Positions 6,183 to 12,935 of a stretch of DNA of 13,277 nt are shown in pieces; the first letter of the stretch is position 1; every line of letters starts with the position of its first letter. Under the pieces are notes generated by a model. The model was given only the letters and a program-made list of their open reading frames with translations, searched no databases and was not told the origin of the DNA. This DNA comes from Pavlovales sp. CCMP2436 (Eukaryota > Haptophyta > Pavlovophyceae > Pavlovales). The translations under genes and the position numbers were made by a program. The DNA lies in the NCBI GenBank assembly GCA_026770615.1, contig MU631593.1, forward strand, positions 98,237-111,513, in the 5' to 3' direction.

Positions 6183-7800
6183 ATGTCGAACGTGTATGGT
6201 TCAATCAGCGCAACAAACAGGCTGCTGGATGTATTTGATCCTTACGCTGTTACAACCGACGCGGTGACGCTATTGAGTTTTTCTGCAGGCGAGTCGCCGC
6301 AAAACCAAATGAGGGACCTTGCCAAGGTAATAAAGAAAAAATACCGGTTGATACGACCAATACGGAGCTAGTATTCCCGTTTAACAGCGCACTATTTACA
6401 GCGCCTCTTACGTACGTTGCAGAAGCATCGTTGCCCGTGTCCCTAGGGTTGGCGATAACGAAGGCTGTAGGTGTTCAGTGGAGTTTCTCGCGCACAAAAA
6501 CGATTTCAGCTGGGTGCGCGTTTGTGCTTGGTGATTCCAAACAACTCGAAAATGAATCAACTACAAACCCCTCAAAAAGCACCTTTACGGTAAATCACGT
6601 TATTTCAACGGGCGTAGTCGCAGAAACAACGTTTTCATTGACTGTTTACAAATACCTACCAGGGTTGACGCAACAGCGAGTTTTCAGCTGGTCTTCACTG
6701 GACATTCCAAAGGTGATATGTGCAAAGTGGAAGGCCGTAATGGAGCCTTACATTACTTTTGGCGGCACTTCGGGCAGTTTCGGACACGCCGTACTTTCAT
6801 ATGATCGCACAACCGGGAAATACGTTGGTTCATTTGATCAAAACACCGCTTGGGGTACGTTTACAACGGGTGTTTATTTTGAAATTTATAGATACTCAGG
6901 TAGTGATGACTCATCAAAAATAAATATGGGTTTGAACACTTCGCCGACCGTGAACTTGTTTTGGAATATTTCTATGAACCAGCGTTCGTTCCCAAACGTG
7001 GCCTTTGCCGCATACAATCGTCTAGGCGTACTTATAGATTCTACAAAAAGGATTAGCGTTGAAGTTTTGGCTACCGGATCGCAACGAACCAATCAGCGAC
7101 CAATTAAATTTGACATTACACGTTACCATGACGAACTAAACGGTCTTCTTATTTCTTCAATCCGGCCATTTCGTACACGATTATTTTCGCAAATTCTGAT
7201 ATTATTTACGACATTGTGTTTTACGCCGGGACCACGCAAGTATCTGTCAACCCAGAAGCGCCGTCTAACATTGCTTTTTATTCACAAATTTATAAACCGG
7301 TAATTAGAATTTGCGGAGGCGTTCTTGTAAACAGCAACTACACTGGTATTGTTTGCCCAATCGCACGTCTTTCTATTATTTCAAACGAATTTCGCTCCTT
7401 AAACATTAACGACTTCATAAACAAACAACTCCAAACAACCATAGGGCAAGATTCGTTTTTCTCAGGTGACATAATTGGTCGGTCAAGTACGGGCGATGCC
7501 TATAATATTATTGACAACCTAGAGCTTTTAAATTCTGAGTTGCTCTTATCCAAAGAATCAATATCGATTCTAAGTTGCACTGCAGCGGCAGATTCATGGG
7601 TAGTCACCACAAATAATCAATATACTCCGTTTCAGGTTATTGCAACACCCGCTTACGACCCTGCTATTATAAACGCTTTAAACAAAGTTTCACCTACATT
7701 TGTCAACACGTCCCTCATAGCTATAGATCCTACCTGGCCCATCACAACGGGCTGGAGGATAACGCAAAGTTCTTATTACCAAAACAATGCTGTTTTTTAG
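6183..7800 (+). pseudogene. Major capsid protein candidate, broken by two frame shifts
   Basis: Three overlapping frames give one continuous protein of about 540 residues: 6183 to about 6341, then about 6341 to 7158, then about 7158 to 7800. It is beta-rich throughout, with many Thr, Ser, Asn, aromatic and Gly residues (FPFNSALFTAPLTYVAEASL, FWNISMNQRSFPNVAFAAYN, ICGGVLVNSNYTGIV). Length and composition fit a double-jelly-roll capsid protein, and it is the largest beta-rich product of the module. Break 1 lies at a run of six A's (6336-6341), where one more A would keep the frame open. Break 2 lies near 7158, again consistent with one lost base. Both are shifts in the same direction. The leader TCAAAGTACAATG resembles that of the gene at 3602. 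It converges on the helicase. The capsid assignment is by position, size and fold pattern, without an alignment. Another large virion protein is possible. Confidence 0.55.
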
Positions 7801-9438
7801 GGTGAAAAGGTCTTGATCGCGTCGACAGTACGTACTGGGCCAGCGCAGAATTAGCATTTTCAGCATCGGGTGTTGGAAATCAGTGGGTACAAATAGAGTA
7901 TGTTTGTCGTCGATGCTAAATCCGGCCCCAACGTAAATACCGCCTGCCGTGTTTTCAATGATATCTCGGATGTTCCCGCACAGTCCAATAAGAGCAAGCT
8001 CGTTGGTGCGCCTTACGCCCGACACGTGGCAGACTTGCATCCTTTCTGTATTCATTGACGCGCTTCCAATGGGTTCGATCTGCATTGGCTCTCCAGTTTT
8101 CTCCGAGTAGTCACCAATAAAAATGATTTTTGCGCCCCACTTTGATGCAATGCATTCGATCGAGCAACGGTCTGCCTGCGAAAGCATCGTAGATTCATCA
8201 ACCAACACGACTGCTGGCGGGTTGATGTCCAAGTTGATACCTTTGTCGGTTATAGGAGGGGCTTTGCCAGTAATTCGCGGGTGGCACATGGTTTGAGGGA
8301 ACACAAGCGCCGCATCAACGCGCAGCTGCTGGGTTGGCGAACAAAAGACCGTATTGGTGATGCTGCCATCCATGATCATTTGTGAAAGCGTTGTAGTTTT
8401 CCCGCTACCGGCCCAACCTGTGACCATCGTCGGCTTGCATGAATCATGGTTGAGTTTTCCAAGCAAATCAGTGCGTCGTGGTTTGAAGTACGCCATTATT
8501 TCTTTGGCGTGCGCATCCGGGAGCAGCTGAAGCAACGTGATTGGGGGGGTCACTTCTTCTTCTTCTTTATAATTGCCATCGTCGTCGTCGTCGTTTATTT
8601 TAATTCGGGCCAAGCCACATTTTAGCCCGTTCAACGTTTTGGTTGCGCAAACAGCTGGCATTGATCCCTTGCTTTTCATTATAAAATACGGGAGGAGGCG
8701 CTTTTCGTAGTCGAGTTCATTGTCGAGCATGGCGTAGACGCCGTCTGTCACCGCTTCAATTGGGTTTGGGATTAGCATTACCTGCATTGCAAGCTGCATT
8801 CTTTGGCCGGCCACTACGTACGCGCTAACGTGAGCAAGTGTGCTGATTTTGTCAGACGGGTGCTCAATCTCAATGGTGTTCTGACCAAGCGTTCTAATGC
8901 GAATTCGGTCTTTGCGGAGGCGTGGGTCTTCATTGGCCATTGCAAAGAACTGTTGTGCCATATGCGCCGATCCGTTAATGTGGACGCGATTGTTGCAATG
9001 CACGTGCATGCCGAGTCCAACTGCTTTTGCGTAATGCGCGATGTTACCGTATTTCTCATAAGATTCTTCAGTGAATTCGATGGGTATCAAGCTGTAGCTC
9101 ATTAGCGCAATAAGACCGTTTAAACGTACACCGCACGCCATAAGGAATCTCGCTTCGATAAAAGTTAGCACCCTAGGCAAGCGTGTTTCTTCTTCGTCCG
9201 CCACATTGATTGTGTAAAGGCGCTTGATCGTGTCCGCTACCTTTTCATCTGTAAGTCCGCTTAGATCCAAATCTTCATCAAAAATGCGGAAATGGTTTTC
9301 CATCTCGATTGCGTTGATCCCTGTCAAATCTACGCTGTCTTGGTCAATTACAAGCAAGCCTTCTAACCCCTTTGCATTTAGCATGTCGATCATTTCTTGC
9401 TGGCTCGTTATTAGGAAGCTCTCAGCTACTTTTCCCAT
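7690..9438 (-). CDS. Superfamily 1 (RecD/Pif1-like) helicase, 3' part damaged
   Basis: An ATP-driven DNA helicase for genome replication. With the start at ATG 9438, motif I GWAGSGKTTT is at residues 341-350, motif Ia SPTQQLR near 367-373, motif II VVLVDES at 410-416, and motif III IFIGDY...QIEP at about 440-456 (a GDxxQxxP-like motif with a short insertion). The arginine pair RRTNE is at 476-480. The N-terminal 330 residues are of unknown type and contain an HVH motif (145-147) and an acidic stretch (KINDDDDDGN). After residue 523 (about 7870) the frame loses protein character. A neighbouring frame gives a natural continuation (DAENANSALAQYVLSTRSRP), so a one-base loss is likely. Motifs V and VI are found in neither frame before the convergent capsid gene, so the C-terminal RecA-like domain is missing. 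The frame is open up to 9549, but codons above 9438 read GC-rich flanking DNA. Confidence 0.75.
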   Translation of the reverse strand: MGKVAESFLITSQQEMIDMLNAKGLEGLLVIDQDSVDLTGINAIEMENHFRIFDEDLDLSGLTDEKVADTIKRLYTINVADEEETRLPRVLTFIEARFLMACGVRLNGLIALMSYSLIPIEFTEESYEKYGNIAHYAKAVGLGMHVHCNNRVHINGSAHMAQQFFAMANEDPRLRKDRIRIRTLGQNTIEIEHPSDKISTLAHVSAYVVAGQRMQLAMQVMLIPNPIEAVTDGVYAMLDNELDYEKRLLPYFIMKSKGSMPAVCATKTLNGLKCGLARIKINDDDDDGNYKEEEEVTPPITLLQLLPDAHAKEIMAYFKPRRTDLLGKLNHDSCKPTMVTGWAGSGKTTTLSQMIMDGSITNTVFCSPTQQLRVDAALVFPQTMCHPRITGKAPPITDKGINLDINPPAVVLVDESTMLSQADRCSIECIASKWGAKIIFIGDYSEKTGEPMQIEPIGSASMNTERMQVCHVSGVRRTNELALIGLCGNIRDIIENTAGGIYVGAGFSIDDKHTLFVPTDFQHPMLKMLILRWPSTYCRRDQDLFTLKNSIVLVIRTLRYPPARCDGPGRIYSYEGRVDKCR

Positions 9439-9625
9439 GCATAGGCTGAACGTGACCACGCGCCCCAAGGACCGCGGCCAGGCGCACAAGGCCGCGGTGC
9501 AGGCGGTGCTCAACAAGCTCAGCGTCGCGGAGGTACCTGGTATGCACACCTACGAGCCGACGACGAACGACTTCGAGCGGGCCAAGACCGTCGTCAAGGC
9601 GACTTACAACAATGGCGGCATGTGA
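9437..9625 (+). CDS. Short GC-rich ORF at the right junction (possibly a gene remnant)
   Basis: A frame of 62 codons ending in TGA at 9623-9625. From about residue 5 on it reads like protein (RPKDRGQAHKAAVQAVLNKL, then EVPGMHTYEPTTNDFERAKT), and its codon use is GC-rich as in the left viral segment. Its ATG overlaps the helicase ATG head to head and lies in or at the edge of the AT-richer module, so it may be fortuitous. The ORF is then the 3' end of a longer gene whose front was replaced by element B. It ends 3 bp before the convergent membrane protein gene. Function unknown. Confidence 0.45.
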   Translation: MHRLNVTTRPKDRGQAHKAAVQAVLNKLSVAEVPGMHTYEPTTNDFERAKTVVKATYNNGGM

Positions 9626-9628
9626 GCA

Positions 9629-9940
9629 CTACGAGCCGCCGTCCGACGCAATTACCTCGATGATGAACTCAAAGCGCAAGTGGCGCCTGTAATGCGAGCG
9701 GTACGCACGCTGGATGGTGCTCGCCGCACGGGTGAGCGCCTCGTGCTCCGGGGAGACGCGCTTCCTGCTTAATACGTTGCGTACGAGCCCGAGTGGACAC
9801 CAGCTGGGCACGACGTCTTCGTCCTCGGGCCGTCGACGCGCGTAATACATTTTCACGAGCTTCCACAAGGCGGTCAATATGCTCGTGAGGCCCGCGATGC
9901 CGCCGATGAGCGCGAGGATCTCTGCCTCAGCAATAAGCAT
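9629..9940 (-). CDS. Small membrane protein with an IQ-like motif
   Basis: A 103-residue ORF from ATG 9940. Residues 5-31 form one strongly hydrophobic segment (ILALIGGIAGLTSILTALW), followed by a basic KLVKMYYARRR stretch, so a single-pass or signal-anchor protein with a cytosolic basic tail is likely. Near the C-terminus, IQRAYRSHYRR closely matches the calmodulin-binding IQ motif (IQxxxRGxxxR, with Ser for Gly). This would be unusual for a small viral membrane protein, and the match could be chance in an Arg-rich tail. The gene is divergent from the membrane protein at 10057, with 116 bp between starts, and convergent with the short ORF ending at 9625. No family recognised. Confidence 0.55.
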   Translation of the reverse strand: MLIAEAEILALIGGIAGLTSILTALWKLVKMYYARRRPEDEDVVPSWCPLGLVRNVLSRKRVSPEHEALTRAASTIQRAYRSHYRRHLRFEFIIEVIASDGGS

Positions 9941-10056
9941 CCACGTGAACGCACCCGAAAAATCTAATTCTAGTCTAATTATGCAAGCCTTTAATTCGTA
10001 CTACAGAGCTCTTTAATTTTCGCAATCGGTCAATGCCGGCAATCTAGCTGTAAGAA
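9941..10056. promoter_or_regulatory. Divergent intergenic region
   Basis: A 116-bp spacer, clearly AT-richer than the GC-rich genes on each side, lies between two divergent membrane-protein genes and should carry both promoters. It holds a short internal duplication (TCTAATTCTAGTCTAATTA). No canonical TATA box is obvious. Confidence 0.4.
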
Positions 10057-10434
10057 ATGTCCATCGCCTCCGCCGCCACATACACCGTGACGCAGAGCGC
10101 GGGCGGCATCGTCATCGGCGCGCTCATCAACCAGGCGATCCCCGCCCTCGCCGACCTCGAGCCCATCGAGCAGACGATCGCGCTCGTGGCGCTGCAGGCG
10201 GTCCTCAACGGCGGGTCGGTCGCCGCGGGCATGTACCTCTTCAACCGCACCCAGAACGACCCGACCGGCGGGCTCATGTTCATCTGGGCGCTCATCGTCA
10301 CGCAGCCGGGCCTGACCGATCGCATGCGGCTGCTAGCGTCCGAGCTCGGAGTGCACGTGCGACAGTATGCACCGACCGCGGCCGCTTCGGTCCTGAGCAG
10401 CGCCGCGACTCGTTATCCCGCCGAATCGTGCTAA
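10057..10434 (+). CDS. Multi-pass membrane protein of the GC-rich virus
   Basis: A 125-residue ORF from ATG 10057 to TAA. Three hydrophobic segments are visible: about residues 15-32 (AGGIVIGALINQAIPALA), 40-63 (TIALVALQAVLNGGSVAAGMYLF) and 72-88 (GGLMFIWALIVTQPGL). Together they suggest an integral membrane protein with short loops. Its GC-rich codon use matches the cysteine-rich and penton-like genes on the far side of element B. The last roughly 45 residues overlap a convergent ORF by 137 bp, so one of the two 3' ends is probably altered. Virion inner-membrane or host-membrane roles are possible. No family recognised. Confidence 0.6.
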   Translation: MSIASAATYTVTQSAGGIVIGALINQAIPALADLEPIEQTIALVALQAVLNGGSVAAGMYLFNRTQNDPTGGLMFIWALIVTQPGLTDRMRLLASELGVHVRQYAPTAAASVLSSAATRYPAESC

Positions 10435-10585
10435 GCACGGCCTGGTCGGCGCGCACCGACGCCATCTCGCGCAAGAGGCGCCGGTCGCTGTAGCCCGGCT
10501 GGCGTGCGCCGCGTGTGCGGGCGTGCAGCGCGATCGCCGCCTCAGCGCAGTCGAGCGCCTCCCAGGTCGCGCGTAGGAGGTCCAT
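10298..10585 (-). CDS. Small helical protein, uncertain
   Basis: Start taken at ATG 10585; a GTG at 10621 in the same frame would add 12 residues. The first roughly 55 residues are Ala/Leu/Arg/Glu-rich and look helical (LLRATWEALDCAEAAIALHA, then REMASVRADQAVLSTIRRDN). The part beyond about 10430 loses protein character and overlaps the end of the membrane-protein gene, so the real gene may end earlier through a lost stop or a frame shift. It lies downstream of the exonuclease fragment on the same strand. GC-rich DNA produces long chance ORFs, so this call is moderate to weak. Confidence 0.35.
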   Translation of the reverse strand: MDLLRATWEALDCAEAAIALHARTRGARQPGYSDRRLLREMASVRADQAVLSTIRRDNESRRCSGPKRPRSVHTVARALRARTLAAACDRSGPAA

Positions 10586-10621
10586 CTCGAGCCGCGGCCA
10601 GACCTCGGGCCTGAGGGCCAC

Positions 10622-10701
10622 TGTAAGCGCCTCCCCTCTTTTTTAAATTCATTTTTTTTTAAAAAAATCGAATTGAGATCAATGTAGATCAAACTGAGAG
10701 C
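10622..10701. other. Short AT-rich spacer
   Basis: Between two minus-strand ORFs, with a T8A7 self-complementary core near 10652-10666 and two GATCAA repeats. It is probably the promoter region of the small helical ORF. No further structure was seen. Confidence 0.35.
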
Positions 10702-10956
10702 TCACTCGAGCTGGTGTTGCGGCAGGCGGTCCGGGAGCTCGCAGAGCGTGGCGTCCGTCGCGATCCACTCGTGCACGAGCGGTAGCAGCACCTTGGCCGG
10801 GTTCGGCGGCTTCACGCCGCTCGCGACGCACCCGAAGAAGTTGGCGTAGTGGTGGCACAGGTAGCCGAAGGCGTGCGGGTTGGCCCGCACGCGCCAACAC
10901 TTGAGCGCGTCGGGCGTCCAGACGAAAAGGTCGCACCACTCGCGGCCCGTGATCTC
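10702..10956 (-). pseudogene. C-terminal fragment of a YqaJ/lambda-type exonuclease
   Basis: An 84-codon open stretch on the minus strand, from 10956 to the stop at 10702. It opens with EITGREWCDLFVWTPDALKC, then WRVRANPHAFGYLCHHYANF. The TGRxWCDLxVW pattern is the part of the YqaJ/lambda-exonuclease PD-(D/E)xK fold that carries a catalytic Asp and lies in the C-terminal half of these 5'-3' nucleases. They take part in viral recombination and end processing. The N-terminal half is absent. A stop (TAG, 10957-10959) and an abrupt change to unrelated DNA stand directly upstream. Either a later insertion cut the gene, or 10957 is a 3' splice site (TTTATAG before GAG) and the first exon lies elsewhere. 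A GTG at 10888 is the only start-like codon inside and is unlikely to be real. Confidence 0.6.
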
Positions 10957-10960
10957 CTAT

Positions 10961-11073
10961 AAATGGGATTCATGCCAAGCTCTGATGTGCTGGCGATGGA
11001 CTAACTGCTGATGCAGACTTCCCAGGGCTCATTCTGTCTTAGGGTGTTCCCTAGGTTCAGTAGAAATCCCATT
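10961..11073. repeat. Possible small inverted-repeat unit flanking the exonuclease fragment
   Basis: AATGGGATT at 10962-10970 recurs inverted as AATCCCATT at 11065-11073, spanning 112 bp right at the point where the exonuclease frame ends. Nine bases could be chance. No target duplication was seen. Confidence 0.3.
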
Positions 11074-11327
11074 CCATATGAATAGTTTGAGGTAGGTGGT
11101 ATATATAATTTATGTATGTTGGTAAGCGAGGGTGGCTTTGTTTAATTTTGAATATAAATATTATTATGTGCATAAGAATGTGTTAGCAGGATGACGCTAC
11201 TAGCACAGTAATGTGCTTAGCAGGGAGATGTGGGGATGATATGATAATTATGATTAGGTTGATTGGCATCATTTGATAATGAGATAAATGAAGAAAAAAG
11301 AAAAACAGAAGAAATAATGTAAAGCAC
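11074..11327. other. AT-rich intergenic DNA with diverged repeat copies
   Basis: No ORF of note. Scattered relatives of the downstream array unit occur here: TGTTAGCAGG...GCTACTAGCAC at 11181-11206 and TGTGCTTAGCAGG at 11212-11224. The array may once have been longer. Confidence 0.5.
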
Positions 11328-11504
11328 GTGCTAGCAGGAAGACGGTACTAGCACCTGACAGTGCTAGCAGGAAACGCTACTAGCACCTGTTAGTGCTAGG
11401 AGGAGGACGCTACTAGCACCTGTCAGTGCTAGTAGGAAACGCTACTAGCACCTGTCAGTGCTAGAAGGAAGCGCTACTAGCACCTGACAGTGCTAGTAGG
11501 AAGG
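11328..11504. repeat. Tandem array of palindromic 32-33-bp units
   Basis: Units begin at 11328, 11361, 11393, 11426, 11458 and 11490; the last is partial. Each opens with GTGCTAG, has a purine-rich centre (GGAAAC or variants), closes with CTACTAGCAC and is joined to the next by CTGTCA or CTGACA. The unit at 11426 has perfect 10-bp arms (GTGCTAGTAG / CTACTAGCAC) around GAAACG. Every unit can therefore fold into a hairpin or cruciform. Spacing of 32 or 33 bp, about three helical turns, places the palindromes on the same DNA face. It could be a satellite, a protein-binding iteron array or an origin. No unique spacers are present. Confidence 0.85.
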
Positions 11505-12007
11505 AGGATAGCGCGCAAGAGTTTTGTGTGCGTGTGCGTGCCGACCGGAACTGCGCACTCGATAAAGCCCCGGGCTCGCGCCGCGAGTGCTTCGATCGAG
11601 GCGTTTGCGGCTGTAGGGGGGCAAGGAGAATGTGTGTAGATGGGCGACTGGAGGGGTTGTGTTGGGGGTGAAGGCAGGTGACATGTTTGCGCCAACTCGC
11701 CGATGTGGGCATCAAACAGGCCCGAGAGGTAGAGGCTGTCGGCGGAGGAGGGTTGAAGGGGGCCGGGCACGCGGGCTTCCCCGAAACGGACGCCGTTCAA
11801 TCGATCAGCTTGACTTGAGTTGAAACACCGCCAGCCCGAACCCCCCTTCATTATTAATATTCTCTAGTTCTACCTGCCTGGACTTCATAGGTAACTAGGT
11901 CATAAGGTGGTGGAACGTGAGAGCCTCGACCCCCGGCTGCCGATACAACGGTATGACTCAATGATTGTAAGTGCATACAATATTCCGCTCGAGTCCTCTC
12001 ATCGTTG
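11505..12007. other. Gene-poor stretch
   Basis: An open minus frame spans 11477-11851, but its product has no recognisable domain and runs into the repeat array, so I do not call it. A short palindrome ATTGTA-AGTGCA-TACAAT lies near 11964-11981. No tRNA fold was found. Confidence 0.4.
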
Positions 12008-12427
12008 TCAATTCGTAACGACGTAGCCTCGACACACTGACTCTGACTTCACGCCGCGGGCTCCTCCCCCCCCCCGGCGGCGCGCGCGCGCCACCGCCTG
12101 CTTCTGCTGGATCTTCTCACGCATGCGCGCCGCGAAATCGCCGCCGCCCCCTGCCACCTTTGCACCCGCGGCCGGTGGTTTTGGCTTGGCCGCCGGCTTA
12201 GCGGCGCCCCCCGCAGGCATGCCCGCGGGCGGGCCGGCGGAGCCCTCGGGCACGGAGGCGCCAAGGACTTTCTCGAGCGCCTTCCACCGTGAGGCGCGCT
12301 CTGCAGCTGTGTCCTCCTCCTCGTACTCTTCCGCGTCCGCCGCCTCCGCCTCTCGCCGGCCCTTCTTGTGCTCGTTTTTCTCGGCAGCGGTGCGCGGGCG
12401 CTTGCCCGCGGCGGCGCGGTCCGCCAT
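12008..12427 (-). CDS. Basic low-complexity protein, possibly nuclear
   Basis: A 139-codon ORF from ATG 12427. The N-terminus is rich in Lys and Arg (GKRPRTAAEKNEHKKGRREA) and resembles a bipartite nuclear localisation signal. An acidic stretch follows (AEEYEEEDTAAERASRWKAL), then an Ala/Pro/Gly-rich linker at about residues 65-95, and a basic helix (DFAARMREKIQQKQAVARAR). The charge segregation and short helices look more like protein than chance, although GC-rich low-complexity DNA can mimic this. The C-terminus is uncertain, because a run of ten C's at 12067-12076 region could shift the frame and another frame stops at once. It could be a host gene or a virus-derived basic protein. Family not recognised. 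Confidence 0.4.
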   Translation of the reverse strand: MADRAAAGKRPRTAAEKNEHKKGRREAEAADAEEYEEEDTAAERASRWKALEKVLGASVPEGSAGPPAGMPAGGAAKPAAKPKPPAAGAKVAGGGGDFAARMREKIQQKQAVARARRRGGGGARGVKSESVCRGYVVTN

Positions 12428-12538
12428 CGACCGCCTGCGTGCGGGGGGCCGGAGGGATTGCCGCGGCGGGCTTTCGGGCTCTCCCTGGGTTGGTGTGACC
12501 CTCGAACGGGGGCGCTGAGCTCCCGAACGTGGGAGACC

Positions 12539-12567
12539 GGTCCGATAAAGACCTGTCCGATAAACAC
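12539..12567. repeat. Tandem duplication of a GTCCGATAAA motif
   Basis: GTCCGATAAA occurs at 12540-12549 and again at 12555-12564, 15 bp apart. The same motif is inverted at 12713-12722. The outer copy (GTCCGATAAAGACC) matches the right-hand terminal repeat exactly, while the inner copy has C for G in the next base. Confidence 0.75.
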
Positions 12568-12724
12568 CCGGACGCAGCTTGAGGCGTTAGTTATACAATA
12601 ACGAATAAAAGGAGCCGGGATAAGGCTGAAAGCCCCCTTCACCCATCCCTGCCATTGCTTTCCCGTATGTTTTGTTTCCCGTATGTTTATTATGAGTATC
12701 TGCGTCCGGGTCTTTATCGGACAG
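12553..12724. mobile_element. MITE-like element with 25-bp terminal inverted repeats
   Basis: The left end (12553-12577) and right end (12700-12724) are reverse complements with one mismatch. They frame a 172-bp non-coding unit. Each end is also partly self-complementary (GTCCG ... CGGAC), so each can form its own small hairpin. The inside holds a 14-bp direct repeat, TTTCCCGTATGTTT (12659-12672 and 12675-12688). No coding capacity is present, so mobility would depend on a transposase elsewhere. A clear target-site duplication is not visible next to the ends. Confidence 0.7.
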
Positions 12725-12935
12725 CAGTACCCCCTTAGTTGATATCATGAGAGGGCTTGTGTCATGTGTGCAGGTGAAGACGAACAGCAAAAGGGTGTAT
12801 TTCGACTACCTTGTTTCTGGTTTATTTGACGCGGTCGTGGCATCCGCGCAGGCTCGCCACCTGGATCATGGATGCTCACAGGCTGAGTTCGTCCAACACT
12901 GGATTCGCTGACCGCCACTGCTGCCTGTCTTTCTA
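12725..12935. other. Intergenic, no gene recognised
   Basis: Mixed-composition DNA between the MITE-like element and the microsatellites. Open frames are short and lack protein character. Confidence 0.4.

Larger units (their letters stand above)
2441..9450. mobile_element. Endogenous small DNA virus module (element B), inserted in GC-rich viral DNA
   Basis: This block is markedly AT-richer than both flanks and carries its own set of virion and replication genes: pX/pVI-like, penton-like, coiled-coil, packaging ATPase, proline-rich, capsid candidate and SF1 helicase. Composition changes at about 2441, right after the stop of a GC-rich ORF, and again at about 9440-9455, next to the helicase start. 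I found no terminal inverted repeats and no target-site duplication at the two edges, so the edges may be eroded or reflect replacement rather than clean insertion. The gene set fits the polinton-like / mriyavirus-like sphere. No B-family polymerase, protease or integrase is present. Exact affiliation is open. Confidence 0.65.

Noticed and set aside
2441..9450. Canonical Polinton/Maverick
   Set aside because: No protein-primed DNA polymerase B, retrovirus-like integrase or adenain-type protease was found, and no terminal inverted repeats were seen.
11328..11504. CRISPR-like array
   Set aside because: The whole 32-33-bp unit repeats without unique spacers, no cas genes are present, and the context is eukaryotic.
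11477..11851. 124-codon minus-strand ORF
   Set aside because: It runs into the hairpin repeat array, has no domain-like pattern, and is probably chance.
11880..11980. tRNA-like stretch
   Set aside because: No cloverleaf with proper acceptor pairing and T-loop could be drawn.
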